A DNA stretch of 64,000 nt, taken from Photobacterium iliopiscarium. Its GTDB lineage: Bacteria; Pseudomonadota; Gammaproteobacteria; Enterobacterales; Vibrionaceae. How positions within the stretch are numbered: the stretch's first letter is position 1; every line of letters begins with the position of its first letter. The position numbers were made by a program, and so were the translations under genes. Positions 49,001 through 57,702 of this stretch are shown here, piece by piece. The notes under the pieces are model-generated. The model saw only the letters and a list, made by a program, of their open reading frames with translations, ran no database searches and was not told the origin of the DNA. Where the stretch lies: NCBI RefSeq assembly GCF_003026395.1, contig NZ_PYOO01000007.1:113387-177386 (forward strand). Reading direction: 5' to 3'.

Positions 49001-49199
49001 TTTGATTCCAATAATGTATGGCTCAGGTACGGGTTCTGAAGTCATGCAACGCATTGCCGCACCTATGATTGGCGGAATGGCATCTGCACTGTTACTGACG
49101 TTATTAGTATTACCAGCCACCTTCAAGCTTTGGAAAAGTCGCGAGCTTAATACCAAGACCACAACATCATTAAATTCATCATCAATTACAAAGGAATGA
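46035..49199 (+). CDS. cusA: Heavy-metal RND efflux pump CusA
   Basis: 1054 residues with the RND layout: twelve membrane segments and two large periplasmic loops. [20 protein letters not shown] near the start and [20 protein letters not shown] (proton-relay Asp) are typical of the HME-RND group. It is the proton-driven pump of the Cus-type complex, exporting Cu(I) or Ag(I) from periplasm and inner membrane. Translationally coupled to cusB. Confidence 0.95.
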   Translation: [1054 protein letters not shown]

Positions 49200-49202
49200 G
49201 TC

Positions 49203-49754
49203 ATGAAAAAAACACTGCTTACTTTAATACTAGCCTTAACAACCACAACAGCGATGGCTGCAATGGACCACTCAACCATGGATCACGCAGCAATGGATCA
49301 TAGTGGTATGGATCATTCACAAATGGATACCACTAAAATGGACCATCAAATGATGAACATGAAAAATATGTCTGATGTGGGAATGCCCGCAATGGGGTCA
49401 AAGCCAGATAAAGTGGTATACGTTATTCTTTCTGATGACATGAAAATCACCTTTAAAAAACCCGTTGATATCAAGCCTAACGACGTGGTGCAATTTGTGG
49501 TCATGAACACAGGGAAAATGGATCATAATTTCACTATCGGCTCAGCAAAAGAACAAGTAAAACATCGAAAAATGATGGTTGAAATGGATCATCGTAATCA
49601 TGAACATAATCACGATAATGGCAGCAGTATCACCGTTGCACCAGGCAAAGCAAAACATATTCTATGGCATTTCCACGGCGATAAAAATGTTGAACTTTCT
49701 TGCAATATGCCTGGTCATGCAGAAGCTGGAATGACGAAAGCAATTACGTTGTAA
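49203..49754 (+). CDS. Periplasmic cupredoxin with Met-Asp-His repeats
   Basis: 183 residues. Signal peptide to about residue 19. Residues 21-49 repeat MDH six times (MDHSTMDHAAMDHSGMDHSQ and on), a low-complexity copper-binding tail. The cupredoxin domain (about 68-183) has the likely type 1 copper ligands His108 (MDHNF), Cys167 and His172 (SCNMPGH) and Met177. A His-rich loop (DHRNHEHNHD) interrupts it. Four bases after cusA, so in the same operon; it may hand copper to the exporter or buffer it. Confidence 0.88.
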   Translation: MKKTLLTLILALTTTTAMAAMDHSTMDHAAMDHSGMDHSQMDTTKMDHQMMNMKNMSDVGMPAMGSKPDKVVYVILSDDMKITFKKPVDIKPNDVVQFVVMNTGKMDHNFTIGSAKEQVKHRKMMVEMDHRNHEHNHDNGSSITVAPGKAKHILWHFHGDKNVELSCNMPGHAEAGMTKAITL

Positions 49755-49794
49755 CAAAATACGTTATAACGAAGAAAATAATCCCAGCCAATAA

Positions 49795-49822
49795 AAAAGC
49801 AGCTTCAATAGAAGCTGCTTTT
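49795..49822. terminator. Bidirectional terminator after the copper operon
   Basis: Perfect 12-bp stem AAAAGCAGCTTC / GAAGCTGCTTTT with AATA loop, between convergent genes. Confidence 0.92.
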
Positions 49823-49846
49823 AATATTTATTTACAACGAAGACAA

Positions 49847-50338
49847 TTACTTCTCGTCAGTCGTTTCTTCTAGTGATTCAACACCACGAAGATTGATCTG
49901 TAGTGCTTGTAAAAAGTTACGCAATACTTGATCTTTACACTCACGATAGTGTTTATGATCTACTTTACGGAAAAAAGCACTTAATTCATGCTTGCTTAAA
50001 CGAAAATCAACTAACTTCAATAAATCAAGCACTTCTTCTGCTTTTAGATTTAGTGCAATTTGTAATTTTTTGAAAATAATATTATTTGTGATTTTCTGCT
50101 CTGGCGCAGGCTGAACGCCTTCTTTTTTGCCACGTTTTTGATTAATAAAGCCATTTAAGAAAGTAGCTACTTGCTCATCAGAACAACTTTTATAACCTTC
50201 CGCTTCATCGCCTTTTAACCAGCTACATACTTGCTCACGTGTTACTTCACAGTCAGCAGCAGCGAAAATAGCGATCATTTCACTATCAGTTAATTCAAAA
50301 GTATAGCGAACACGGCGCAAAACATCGTTATTAGTCAC
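49847..50338 (-). CDS. yehS: DUF1456 family protein YehS
   Basis: 163 residues made of two DUF1456 repeats: DVLRRVRYTFELTDSEMIAIF (start) and NIIFKKLQIALNLKAEEVLDLL (about 86-107), each followed by a region ending in FLNGF or FLQAL. Cytoplasmic, function unknown in E. coli as well. A Lys-rich linker joins the repeats. Confidence 0.92.
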   Translation of the reverse strand: MTNNDVLRRVRYTFELTDSEMIAIFAAADCEVTREQVCSWLKGDEAEGYKSCSDEQVATFLNGFINQKRGKKEGVQPAPEQKITNNIIFKKLQIALNLKAEEVLDLLKLVDFRLSKHELSAFFRKVDHKHYRECKDQVLRNFLQALQINLRGVESLEETTDEK

Positions 50339-50415
50339 AATTTATCCAATTTAGTATGCTGTGGTTGTAATAATCACAGCGAAATTATCAGCGCAGAATA
50401 ACAGATAATTCATCG

Positions 50416-51336
50416 CTATTCACCCGTATCTAGCAGCTTTTGTACATCAACAATACCAATAACAGCTTTATTTAAGGGATTACGCTCAGCTGTGATTAAC
50501 AACTTTCCAGTACCATACCAATGAATAGCTTCCCATTGAGAATAAATACCTAACCGTTTATAAATACCTGTCGACCAATCAGGTTTATTATCTTTCACTT
50601 TTACAAGCCAGATAAAGGAATACCCTAAATATTTATTTCGTCGGTAACCAATGAAAGCCAATGTCGCTGTTTTAGGATTATAGTCTACCCCCGTAATTAA
50701 GCCTTTACTTGGGTATTCTGCTACTGGATTTAAGTGCTGTACTTCATTTATTTTTGATTTATCTATTTGATAAAGACTGGTTTTTTCATTTTTCCATTTT
50801 TTAGTAAATAGCCATAATTGATCACCAACAACCGTTATGGCTTCACTGTCATAATTATGTTTATTAAACCACCCTTTTACAAAATCATTATATTCAAACT
50901 GTAATTTTTCAGCGGGTTTTACTGTTTGCTTTTGATTGAGTCCTTTTCGATCTATTTTATAAATCACACCGCCTTTACGTGATGCTAAATTGTTACCAAT
51001 ATCGCCAATATATAAAAACTGCTGATCTTGAGCTAAATCTTCCCAATCAAAATTATGACTATTATTAACTTTTACGATTTGTGCAATGCCAGTTAAATCA
51101 TGATTTAACCGATACAATTTATTATCACCATAAGTATCATTGTGAGTCCAAACGTCCCCATTAAGAATCGCTAAACCTGACGTTTCGCTTATCTTTTTAG
51201 GCATATATGCCAAAATATCCACATAAAGAGTATTACGCACAAAATGAGTGGCAGCCACACCACATGACAACAGTAATAAGGCCACTAATGAAATTGTTAT
51301 TATTTTTTTATTTTTCAAATATTTACTCACAAACAT
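50416..51336 (-). CDS. Putative lipoprotein with beta-propeller-like fold
   Basis: 306 residues. The N-terminus ends LLLLSCG, a near-lipobox that may make Cys25 a lipidated residue; otherwise it is a membrane anchor. The rest is beta-rich, with ISETSGLAILNGDVWTHND, NFDWEDLAQD, LYIGDIGNN and NYDSEAITVV, wording I associate with uncharacterised propeller proteins common in Bacteroidota. No catalytic motif is evident. Start site weak: no good ribosome site before the ATG. It diverges from the transglycosylase gene over 168 bases. Confidence 0.65.
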   Translation of the reverse strand: MFVSKYLKNKKIITISLVALLLLSCGVAATHFVRNTLYVDILAYMPKKISETSGLAILNGDVWTHNDTYGDNKLYRLNHDLTGIAQIVKVNNSHNFDWEDLAQDQQFLYIGDIGNNLASRKGGVIYKIDRKGLNQKQTVKPAEKLQFEYNDFVKGWFNKHNYDSEAITVVGDQLWLFTKKWKNEKTSLYQIDKSKINEVQHLNPVAEYPSKGLITGVDYNPKTATLAFIGYRRNKYLGYSFIWLVKVKDNKPDWSTGIYKRLGIYSQWEAIHWYGTGKLLITAERNPLNKAVIGIVDVQKLLDTGE

Positions 51337-51504
51337 TACAATATTAAAAATAGTTACATCACTATATTATCATTATATTTAACAGATGAAAAATTCGAAT
51401 AAATCATACAAAAATAAGAGATAAATAGGAAATTTTCATCATTACCAACCATAATTAATCCCAAACCTATTAATTTACATTTACTTCGGTATGGCAGATA
51501 AATA

Positions 51505-52974
51505 ATGATAAATATTCCACACCTCATTAAATATAAACACAAGCTTGCTGCATTATGTTTGCTATTAATAAGTTTCTGTACTCATGCGATTCAACTTGCT
51601 CCTCTTAACGGTGCTGAATATGTTGGTGACTTAGCTGATCTAGAAAAAAAACGAGTATTACGTGTATTAGTTGCAGCAGATCTCGGTTTTTACTATATAG
51701 AAGATGGTATTACCAAAGGTATTATTGCAGACTTATTGCAACATTTTGAGCAAGATATTCGTAAAAAACACCCAACATTACATTTACAAATTATTCCTGT
51801 ACACCGAGATAAACTGCTGCCTTATCTCATTAATGGCCTAGGTGACATCGCCATTGCTAATATTACCGTGACGGCTGATCGTAAAAAACAGGTCGCTTTT
51901 AGTGAACCTGTACTTACGAATATTTCAGAAGTACTCATTAACAATAATAAACAACCGCCCTTTAATAAAGTCACCGATTTAAGTGGTCAAACAATCTGGG
52001 TCAGAAAAAGTTCAAGTTATCATCAAAGTTTACTCAAAATTAATAATAAACTACGGATGCAAAACTTACCCCCAGCATCAATATTATTCATAGATGAAAC
52101 ACTACAAGACTATGAATTATTAGAACTTATTAATTTAGACCTTCTCAATGCAACCGTCATTGATAACCATAAAATAAAAATCTGGAAACCCATATTAAAA
52201 AACATCCGCGTTAATGACCGTTTTGTTTTACGTAATGATGGTCAAATTGCTTGGGCCATGCGTAAAGACAGCCCTAAACTGATGGCGCTGGTTAATCACT
52301 ATATTGATACAGTGAAAGAAGGAACATTAATCGGTAATATTATTTACAGTAAATACATTAAAAATCATCGTTGGCTTAATACGCTACTTGATCCTAATAA
52401 TATTGATAAAATGGCAAGTCTATCACCGATATTCTTTCGCTATTCAAAACAATATGACTTTGACTATTTAATGTTAATGGCACAAGGTTTTCAAGAATCA
52501 GGGCTTAATCAGCATAAAGTATCAAACAAAGGGGCCGTCGGTATTATGCAGGTATTGCCCAGCACGGCACGTGATCCTAGTGTGGATATTCCTAATATAT
52601 ATACCTCAAAAAATAATATTCACGCAGGTGTGAAATATATGCGCTATCTACAAGATCAATATTTTAGTGGTACAGAAATAGATTATGATAATAAAATTTA
52701 TTTATCTTTAGCGGCTTATAATGCAGGACCGGGTAATATCAATAAAATGCGTCGTTATGCCAAAGAACAAGGTTATAACCCTAACGTCTGGTTTAATAAT
52801 GTTGAGCTTATTACCCGCAAACATATTGGATCACAACCGATTGTCTATGTGAATAATATTAATCGCTATTTCATTGTTTATAAACAAATAATGAAACTGC
52901 AACGTTTTCGTGATTCGGGTATTCGTCCCTTCATTCCACCGTATAGATTTGATGCTCCAGTGTTATTTAAATAG
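51505..52974 (+). CDS. MltF-like lytic transglycosylase with solute-binding domain
   Basis: 489 residues. Signal peptide to about CTHA. An SBP_bac_3-type domain (about 45-290: VLRVLVAADLGFYYIEDG, GDIAIANITVTADRKKQVAFSEP with breaks) precedes an SLT domain (about 315-450). SLT motifs: QGFQESGLNQ with catalytic Glu331, GAVGIMQVLPSTA and AAYNAGPGN. This matches MltF, which cleaves peptidoglycan to 1,6-anhydro products and is regulated by its N-terminal module. It lacks a standard lipobox, so it may be periplasmic rather than outer-membrane bound. Confidence 0.9.
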   Translation: MINIPHLIKYKHKLAALCLLLISFCTHAIQLAPLNGAEYVGDLADLEKKRVLRVLVAADLGFYYIEDGITKGIIADLLQHFEQDIRKKHPTLHLQIIPVHRDKLLPYLINGLGDIAIANITVTADRKKQVAFSEPVLTNISEVLINNNKQPPFNKVTDLSGQTIWVRKSSSYHQSLLKINNKLRMQNLPPASILFIDETLQDYELLELINLDLLNATVIDNHKIKIWKPILKNIRVNDRFVLRNDGQIAWAMRKDSPKLMALVNHYIDTVKEGTLIGNIIYSKYIKNHRWLNTLLDPNNIDKMASLSPIFFRYSKQYDFDYLMLMAQGFQESGLNQHKVSNKGAVGIMQVLPSTARDPSVDIPNIYTSKNNIHAGVKYMRYLQDQYFSGTEIDYDNKIYLSLAAYNAGPGNINKMRRYAKEQGYNPNVWFNNVELITRKHIGSQPIVYVNNINRYFIVYKQIMKLQRFRDSGIRPFIPPYRFDAPVLFK

Positions 52975-52994
52975 CTCACTTATCACTATCGATC

Positions 52995-53040
52995 AATCAT
53001 AAATCACCATGATTTACATATCTTATGGTGATTTATGATT
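52995..53040. repeat. Perfect 16-bp inverted repeat after the transglycosylase gene
   Basis: AATCATAAATCACCAT (52995-53010) and ATGGTGATTTATGATT (53025-53040) pair fully around a 14-base loop. T runs are short on both sides, so it is a terminator candidate for both directions. It contains the stop codon of the small reverse frame at 53033-53125. Confidence 0.85.
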
Positions 53041-53125
53041 TTAAATTAGGCAGTGATAAATGCTTAGTACGGCGATCATGCTTATGGAAATACCATAATT
53101 TTCGGTTTTTAGATGATTTTTTCAT
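53033..53125 (-). CDS. Possible 30-residue basic small protein
   Basis: ATG with AGGTG seven bases upstream opens a 30-codon frame: MKKSSKNRKLWYFHKHDRRT, then KHLSLPNLKS. Very basic with several aromatic residues and no hydrophobic segment, as expected for a nucleic-acid-binding peptide. Its last codons lie within the 16-bp inverted repeat. I recognise no family; the evidence is only the ribosome site and the non-random composition. Confidence 0.4.
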   Translation of the reverse strand: MKKSSKNRKLWYFHKHDRRTKHLSLPNLKS

Positions 53126-53604
53126 TACAACACCTGAAATAAGATTAATAGACTAGAGATTGTTCTATTATCTATTGATAATGTAAATTAATGCCAGTCG
53201 CAATCATTGCTCATATTTCCAATATTACATTTTAATATTAATATATTGAATTAATACGTTAGATTAACAACGCTGCATATCCCACAAAACAGCCAACACT
53301 TAATGTAAACAATTAGACCCACAATAAGCCATATTATTTAAATAAATATAAACATTTCAATCAAATAACTTGAGTGAAATCACAAAACAGAGTGAACCGT
53401 ATCACGCCGCTTCATCGTCATTATTATTTTTATCACTATATTCAAACAAATAGCAAGCGATTGCGCAAACGTGAAAAATTAGTTCTTGTCAATTGCAAAA
53501 AAAATTACTGGATTAAAAATGCGATATACATCACTTTATCGAAGAATGAAATCATTCAGCATACACACATAAACAGATAATAATCACACTGAGCACAATC
53601 CAAT
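53126..53604. other. Spacer upstream of nupC
   Basis: About 480 AT-rich bases. A weak CRP-like sequence CTTGA-GTGAAA-TCACA lies at 53370-53385; CRP control would fit a nucleoside transporter. A 68-codon frame at 53374-53580 has no ribosome site or family resemblance and is not called. Confidence 0.4.
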
Positions 53605-54795
53605 ATGGTCTATTTACACTTTATACTCGGGTTAGTTGTTATTGCAGTATTAGCTTTACTTGCTAGTAATAACCGAAAAAACATCAAATATCGCTATATT
53701 ATTCAGTTGCTTATAATAGAGCTAGCGCTTGCTTACTTCCTTCTCAATTCATCTGCTGGTACAGGCATTGTGAAAGAATTTGCAGACGCATTTAATGGTT
53801 TACTCTCATTTGCAAGTGATGGTACTAATTTTGTGTTCGGTAACCTATCGAATAACAATGATTTCAACTTCTTCCTTAATGTATTAATGCCGATTGTTTT
53901 CATCTCTGCATTAATTGGTATTCTGCAACATATCAAAGTATTACCTTATATCATTAAAGGGTTAGGCTTCTTATTATCTAAAGTAAATGGTATGGGTAAG
54001 CTAGAATCATTCAATGCAATCAGTGCATTAATGGTTGGTCAGTCTGAAAACTTTATCACTTATAAAAACATTCTAGGTGGTATGTCTGAGCGTCGTATGT
54101 ACACCCTTGCAGCGACGGCAATGTCAACAGTTTCCATGTCTATCGTTGGCTCATACATGAAGCTTGTCGATCCTAAGTATGTTGTTGCAGCATTGTTTTT
54201 AAACATGTTCAGTACCTTCATCATCCTTTCCATTATCAATCCTTATGACCATGAAGCAGAAATGGATATCGATGAAATGATGGCAGCAGAAAGTGGCGAA
54301 AAATTAACTTTCTTTGAAATGCTTGGCGAATACATCTTAATGGGCTTTAAGGTCGCTGTTATTGTTGCGGCTATGCTTATCGGTTTTATTGCGCTAATTT
54401 CAATGATCAATGCAGGCTTTAGTGCCGCTTTTGGTATCAGCTTCCAAAACCTAATTGGTTACTTGTTCTACCCTGTTGCATGGCTAATGGGTGTACCTGC
54501 TCACGAGGCATTACAAGCTGGTAGTATTATGGCAACCAAACTTGTAACTAATGAATTTGTTGCAATGATGGACCTTCAAAAACAAGTCGGTAGTTTATCA
54601 GCGCACACTGTTGGTACCGTTTCTATCTTCCTTGTGTCATTCGCAAACTTCAGCTCTATCGGTATTATTGCTGGTGCGGTTAAAGGTGTGAACGAAGAGA
54701 AAGGTAATATGGTTGCTCGCTTTGGCTTACGCCTACTTTATGGCTCAACCTTAGTTAGTATTTTATCAGCATTGATTGCTAACATTATGCTATAG
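53605..54795 (+). CDS. nupC: Concentrative nucleoside transporter, NupC family
   Basis: 396 residues, close to the 400 of E. coli NupC. Three core CNT regions: [40 protein letters not shown] and [20 protein letters not shown], with [16 protein letters not shown] near the end. It imports nucleosides with protons or sodium across the inner membrane. The start has no strong ribosome site. Single gene with its own terminator. Confidence 0.95.
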   Translation: MVYLHFILGLVVIAVLALLASNNRKNIKYRYIIQLLIIELALAYFLLNSSAGTGIVKEFADAFNGLLSFASDGTNFVFGNLSNNNDFNFFLNVLMPIVFISALIGILQHIKVLPYIIKGLGFLLSKVNGMGKLESFNAISALMVGQSENFITYKNILGGMSERRMYTLAATAMSTVSMSIVGSYMKLVDPKYVVAALFLNMFSTFIILSIINPYDHEAEMDIDEMMAAESGEKLTFFEMLGEYILMGFKVAVIVAAMLIGFIALISMINAGFSAAFGISFQNLIGYLFYPVAWLMGVPAHEALQAGSIMATKLVTNEFVAMMDLQKQVGSLSAHTVGTVSIFLVSFANFSSIGIIAGAVKGVNEEKGNMVARFGLRLLYGSTLVSILSALIANIML

Positions 54796-54806
54796 CAGTA
54801 TCAATC

Positions 54807-54837
54807 AATGGCAGGGTTTATTAAGCCCTGCCATTTA
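54807..54837 (+). terminator. Terminator of nupC
   Basis: Perfect 10-bp stem AATGGCAGGG / CCCTGCCATT followed by T-rich sequence. Confidence 0.85.
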
Positions 54838-55069
54838 ATTATATAAGAATCAACATCTTCAACCGTTCATCCCAGCCTACAACCTCTATTTTTCACTAAA
54901 TATACGATTCATTCCACTGCACTTAATTAAATAAGTAATATTAACTTCCAATTTTACCCCCTTTAATTTGTATGATAAATAATTTAGATTTTAGATTACT
55001 CATTACATAAAATTCGATTTAACGAAAACATGTCCTGAGCCTATAAATAATTATAACCATGAGGTTTAT

Positions 55070-56734
55070 ATGTTAAATAAAACCATTTCAGGTGCAGAAC
55101 TTGTCGTTAAAACCCTAAAAGCACATGATGTTCCCCATATTTTTGGTATTCCTGGTGCTAAAATAGATTCTGTATTTGATGCAGTATGTGATGACGGCCC
55201 TGAAATCATTATTTGCCACCATGAACAAAATGCAGCCTTCATGGCAGCGGCAACAGGTCGTTTAACAGGTAAAGCTGGTGTTTGTCTTGCGACATCAGGT
55301 CCTGGTGCGTCTAACCTTGTGACAGGTGTAGCTACCGCAAACAGTGAAGGTGACCCCGTTGTTGCACTTGCTGGTGCGGTTCCACTTTCGATGTATTCCC
55401 ATAATACGCACCAATCAATGGATACACGTTCCCTGTTTAACCCTATTACTAAGTTTTCCGCTGAAGTAATGGACAGTGCTTCTTTACCTGATGTGGTGCA
55501 TAAAGCATTTCGTATTTCAGAACAACCTACTCAAGGGGCAAGTTTTGTTAGCCTTCCTCAGGATGTACTAACCAATCAAATTCCTTTTATTCCAGTACAA
55601 CAACCTAAACCAATTTTATTTGGTGGCGCGCACCCACAAGCAATCCGTCAAGCAGCTGATCTTATTAACGCCGCTAAAAATCCCGTTTTGTTATTAGGTA
55701 TGGATGCGAGTCAGCCTTTTGTTACAGGTGCTATTCGTCAATTACTTGAACAAACTAAAATTGCGGTGGTAAATACTTTTGCTGCTGCGGGTGTCATTTC
55801 TCATAATTTATATGATTGTTTTCTTGGTCGTGTCGGTCTATTTAAAAACCAACCGGGTGATATTGCATTAAACAATGCTGATTTAATTATTACTATTGGT
55901 TATAGCCCAATTGAATACGATCCAATCTTATGGAATAAAGACGGTAAAACACCCATTATTCATGTGGGTTACCAACAAGCTGATTTAGAAGCTAGCTATA
56001 ATCCTATTTCAGAAGTCGTCGGTGATGTGGCCGTTTCAGTTGCTTCTATTGCTGCTGAATTAGATCAACGTGAATCTCTTGAAAATAATCAAAAATTTCA
56101 AGATTTACGTCAAGACTTACAACAAATTATGCGCATGGGTGTAAACAAAACATCATCAATGGGTGTCCACCCATTACGTTTTGTGCATGATCTTCGTCGA
56201 TTTGTGAGTGATGATACCACTGTATGTTGTGATGTAGGCTCTATCTACATTTGGATGGCACGTTACTTCCATAGTTTCGAACCACGTCGTTTACTCTTCA
56301 GTAACGGCCAACAAACATTAGGTGTTGCTTTACCTTGGGCTATCGCCGCATCTCTACTAACACCGAATGAAAAAGTTATTTCAATGTCTGGTGATGGTGG
56401 TTTCTTATTCTCATCAATGGAATTAGCAACCGCTGTTCGTCATAAATGTAATATTGTTCACTTTGTTTGGACAGATCACAGTTATGACATGGTTAAAATT
56501 CAGCAGCTTAAAAAATATGGTCGTGAAAGTGCAGTGAGCTTTATGGGCCCAGATATTGTTAAGTATGCCGAAAGTTTTGGTGCTTATGGTTTAGCGATTA
56601 ATACTGCTGATGATATTGAACCAGTACTACGTAAAGCAATGGCATTAAGCGGTCCTGTATTAGTTAACGTTAATATTGACTACCGTGATAATAGCCGTCT
56701 ACTTGATCAACTTCATCCTTGCCAACAAGATTAA
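55070..56734 (+). CDS. alsS: Catabolic acetolactate synthase
   Basis: 554 residues, a thiamine-diphosphate enzyme of the AlsS/BudB type (no FAD-linked regulatory subunit gene nearby). N-terminal Glu in CHHEQNAAFMAAATGR activates ThDP; the cofactor motif is GDGGFLFSSMELATAVR with the metal-binding Asp in WTDHSYDMV, close to the Bacillus form. It condenses two pyruvates to 2-acetolactate. AlsD follows by 12 bases, so together they make acetoin, an overflow and acid-avoidance pathway. Ribosome site GAGGTTTAT. Confidence 0.95.
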   Translation: MLNKTISGAELVVKTLKAHDVPHIFGIPGAKIDSVFDAVCDDGPEIIICHHEQNAAFMAAATGRLTGKAGVCLATSGPGASNLVTGVATANSEGDPVVALAGAVPLSMYSHNTHQSMDTRSLFNPITKFSAEVMDSASLPDVVHKAFRISEQPTQGASFVSLPQDVLTNQIPFIPVQQPKPILFGGAHPQAIRQAADLINAAKNPVLLLGMDASQPFVTGAIRQLLEQTKIAVVNTFAAAGVISHNLYDCFLGRVGLFKNQPGDIALNNADLIITIGYSPIEYDPILWNKDGKTPIIHVGYQQADLEASYNPISEVVGDVAVSVASIAAELDQRESLENNQKFQDLRQDLQQIMRMGVNKTSSMGVHPLRFVHDLRRFVSDDTTVCCDVGSIYIWMARYFHSFEPRRLLFSNGQQTLGVALPWAIAASLLTPNEKVISMSGDGGFLFSSMELATAVRHKCNIVHFVWTDHSYDMVKIQQLKKYGRESAVSFMGPDIVKYAESFGAYGLAINTADDIEPVLRKAMALSGPVLVNVNIDYRDNSRLLDQLHPCQQD

Positions 56735-56746
56735 TAGGACAACATC

Positions 56747-57466
56747 ATGAGTCAGCAACCTAACGAAAAGACGTTTTACCAAACCTCAATGATGAGTGCT
56801 TTAATTGCAGGTTTATACCAAGGCGATTTTACAATTGGTCAACTACTTGACCATGGTAACTTTGGTATTGGTACCTTTAATGACCTTGACGGTGAAATGA
56901 TTGTTTTAGGTGATGAAGTATATCAACTAACCAGTACTGGTGAAGTACATTTAGTTAATCATGATATTACTACGCCCTTTGCTTCAGTGGTTAATTTTGA
57001 ACCAACTGAAAAAGTAAGTCTTATTGAACAAACTAAAGCTGAGTTCGAAACGTGCTTAGAAAATGATTTTGTTGCTAATAATGCCATTAATGCGATTCGC
57101 TTAACGGGTAAATTTTCATACGTTAAAACACGTACCGTACCAGCACAACATCGCCCTTATCCGCCAATGGTAGAAGTCGTAAAACATCAACCTATTGCAG
57201 AAATGACCCATGTCTCAGGCGTAATGATCGGCTTTAAGATTCCTGAATACATGATCGGTATTAATGTTCCTGGCTTCCATTTCCATTTTATTAGTGATGA
57301 TCGTACTCAAGGTGGTCATGTCAGTGACTTCATTTTGACAGAAGGCACCGCTGAAGTTGAAATATTTAAAGATTTCCATTTACGTATGCCTGCATCTCAA
57401 GAATTTGATCGTGCCGATTTAAATCCTGATGATCTTAAAGCGGCTATTCATACCACTGAAAAATAA
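56747..57466 (+). CDS. alsD: Alpha-acetolactate decarboxylase
   Basis: 239 residues. Family segments GNFGIGTFNDLDGEMIVLGD, HRPYPPMVEV and the zinc-binding GFHFHFISDDRTQGGHVSDF. It converts 2-acetolactate to acetoin. It sits directly behind alsS in one operon closed by a terminator; no butanediol dehydrogenase gene is in the window. Confidence 0.95.
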   Translation: MSQQPNEKTFYQTSMMSALIAGLYQGDFTIGQLLDHGNFGIGTFNDLDGEMIVLGDEVYQLTSTGEVHLVNHDITTPFASVVNFEPTEKVSLIEQTKAEFETCLENDFVANNAINAIRLTGKFSYVKTRTVPAQHRPYPPMVEVVKHQPIAEMTHVSGVMIGFKIPEYMIGINVPGFHFHFISDDRTQGGHVSDFILTEGTAEVEIFKDFHLRMPASQEFDRADLNPDDLKAAIHTTEK

Positions 57467-57486
57467 GCACTAAAAAATATTCCTCT

Positions 57487-57521
57487 AAGCTCTATTCTTT
57501 TTAAGGATAGAGCTTTTTTTT
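57487..57521 (+). terminator. Terminator of the alsS-alsD operon
   Basis: AAGCTCTAT / ATAGAGCTT stem followed by eight or nine T. Confidence 0.92.
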
Positions 57522-57702
57522 ACTGTTTTAAAAAACATTATTGACAACGTCTAAGACTCTCTTTATTATCCGCGCCAACTAAAGCAATCGATTACACCAT
57601 ATTGCTTTTTAACAAAAAAAGACGCAACAATCGCACAGCTGATCCCCATCAGTTGTCTTTCTATTTTTATAAATATGAGAGACATTAATTTTGGGATTGA
57701 TT

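Noticed and set aside
53374..53580. 68-codon frame upstream of nupC
   Set aside because: No ribosome site or family resemblance; composition fits chance in AT-rich DNA.
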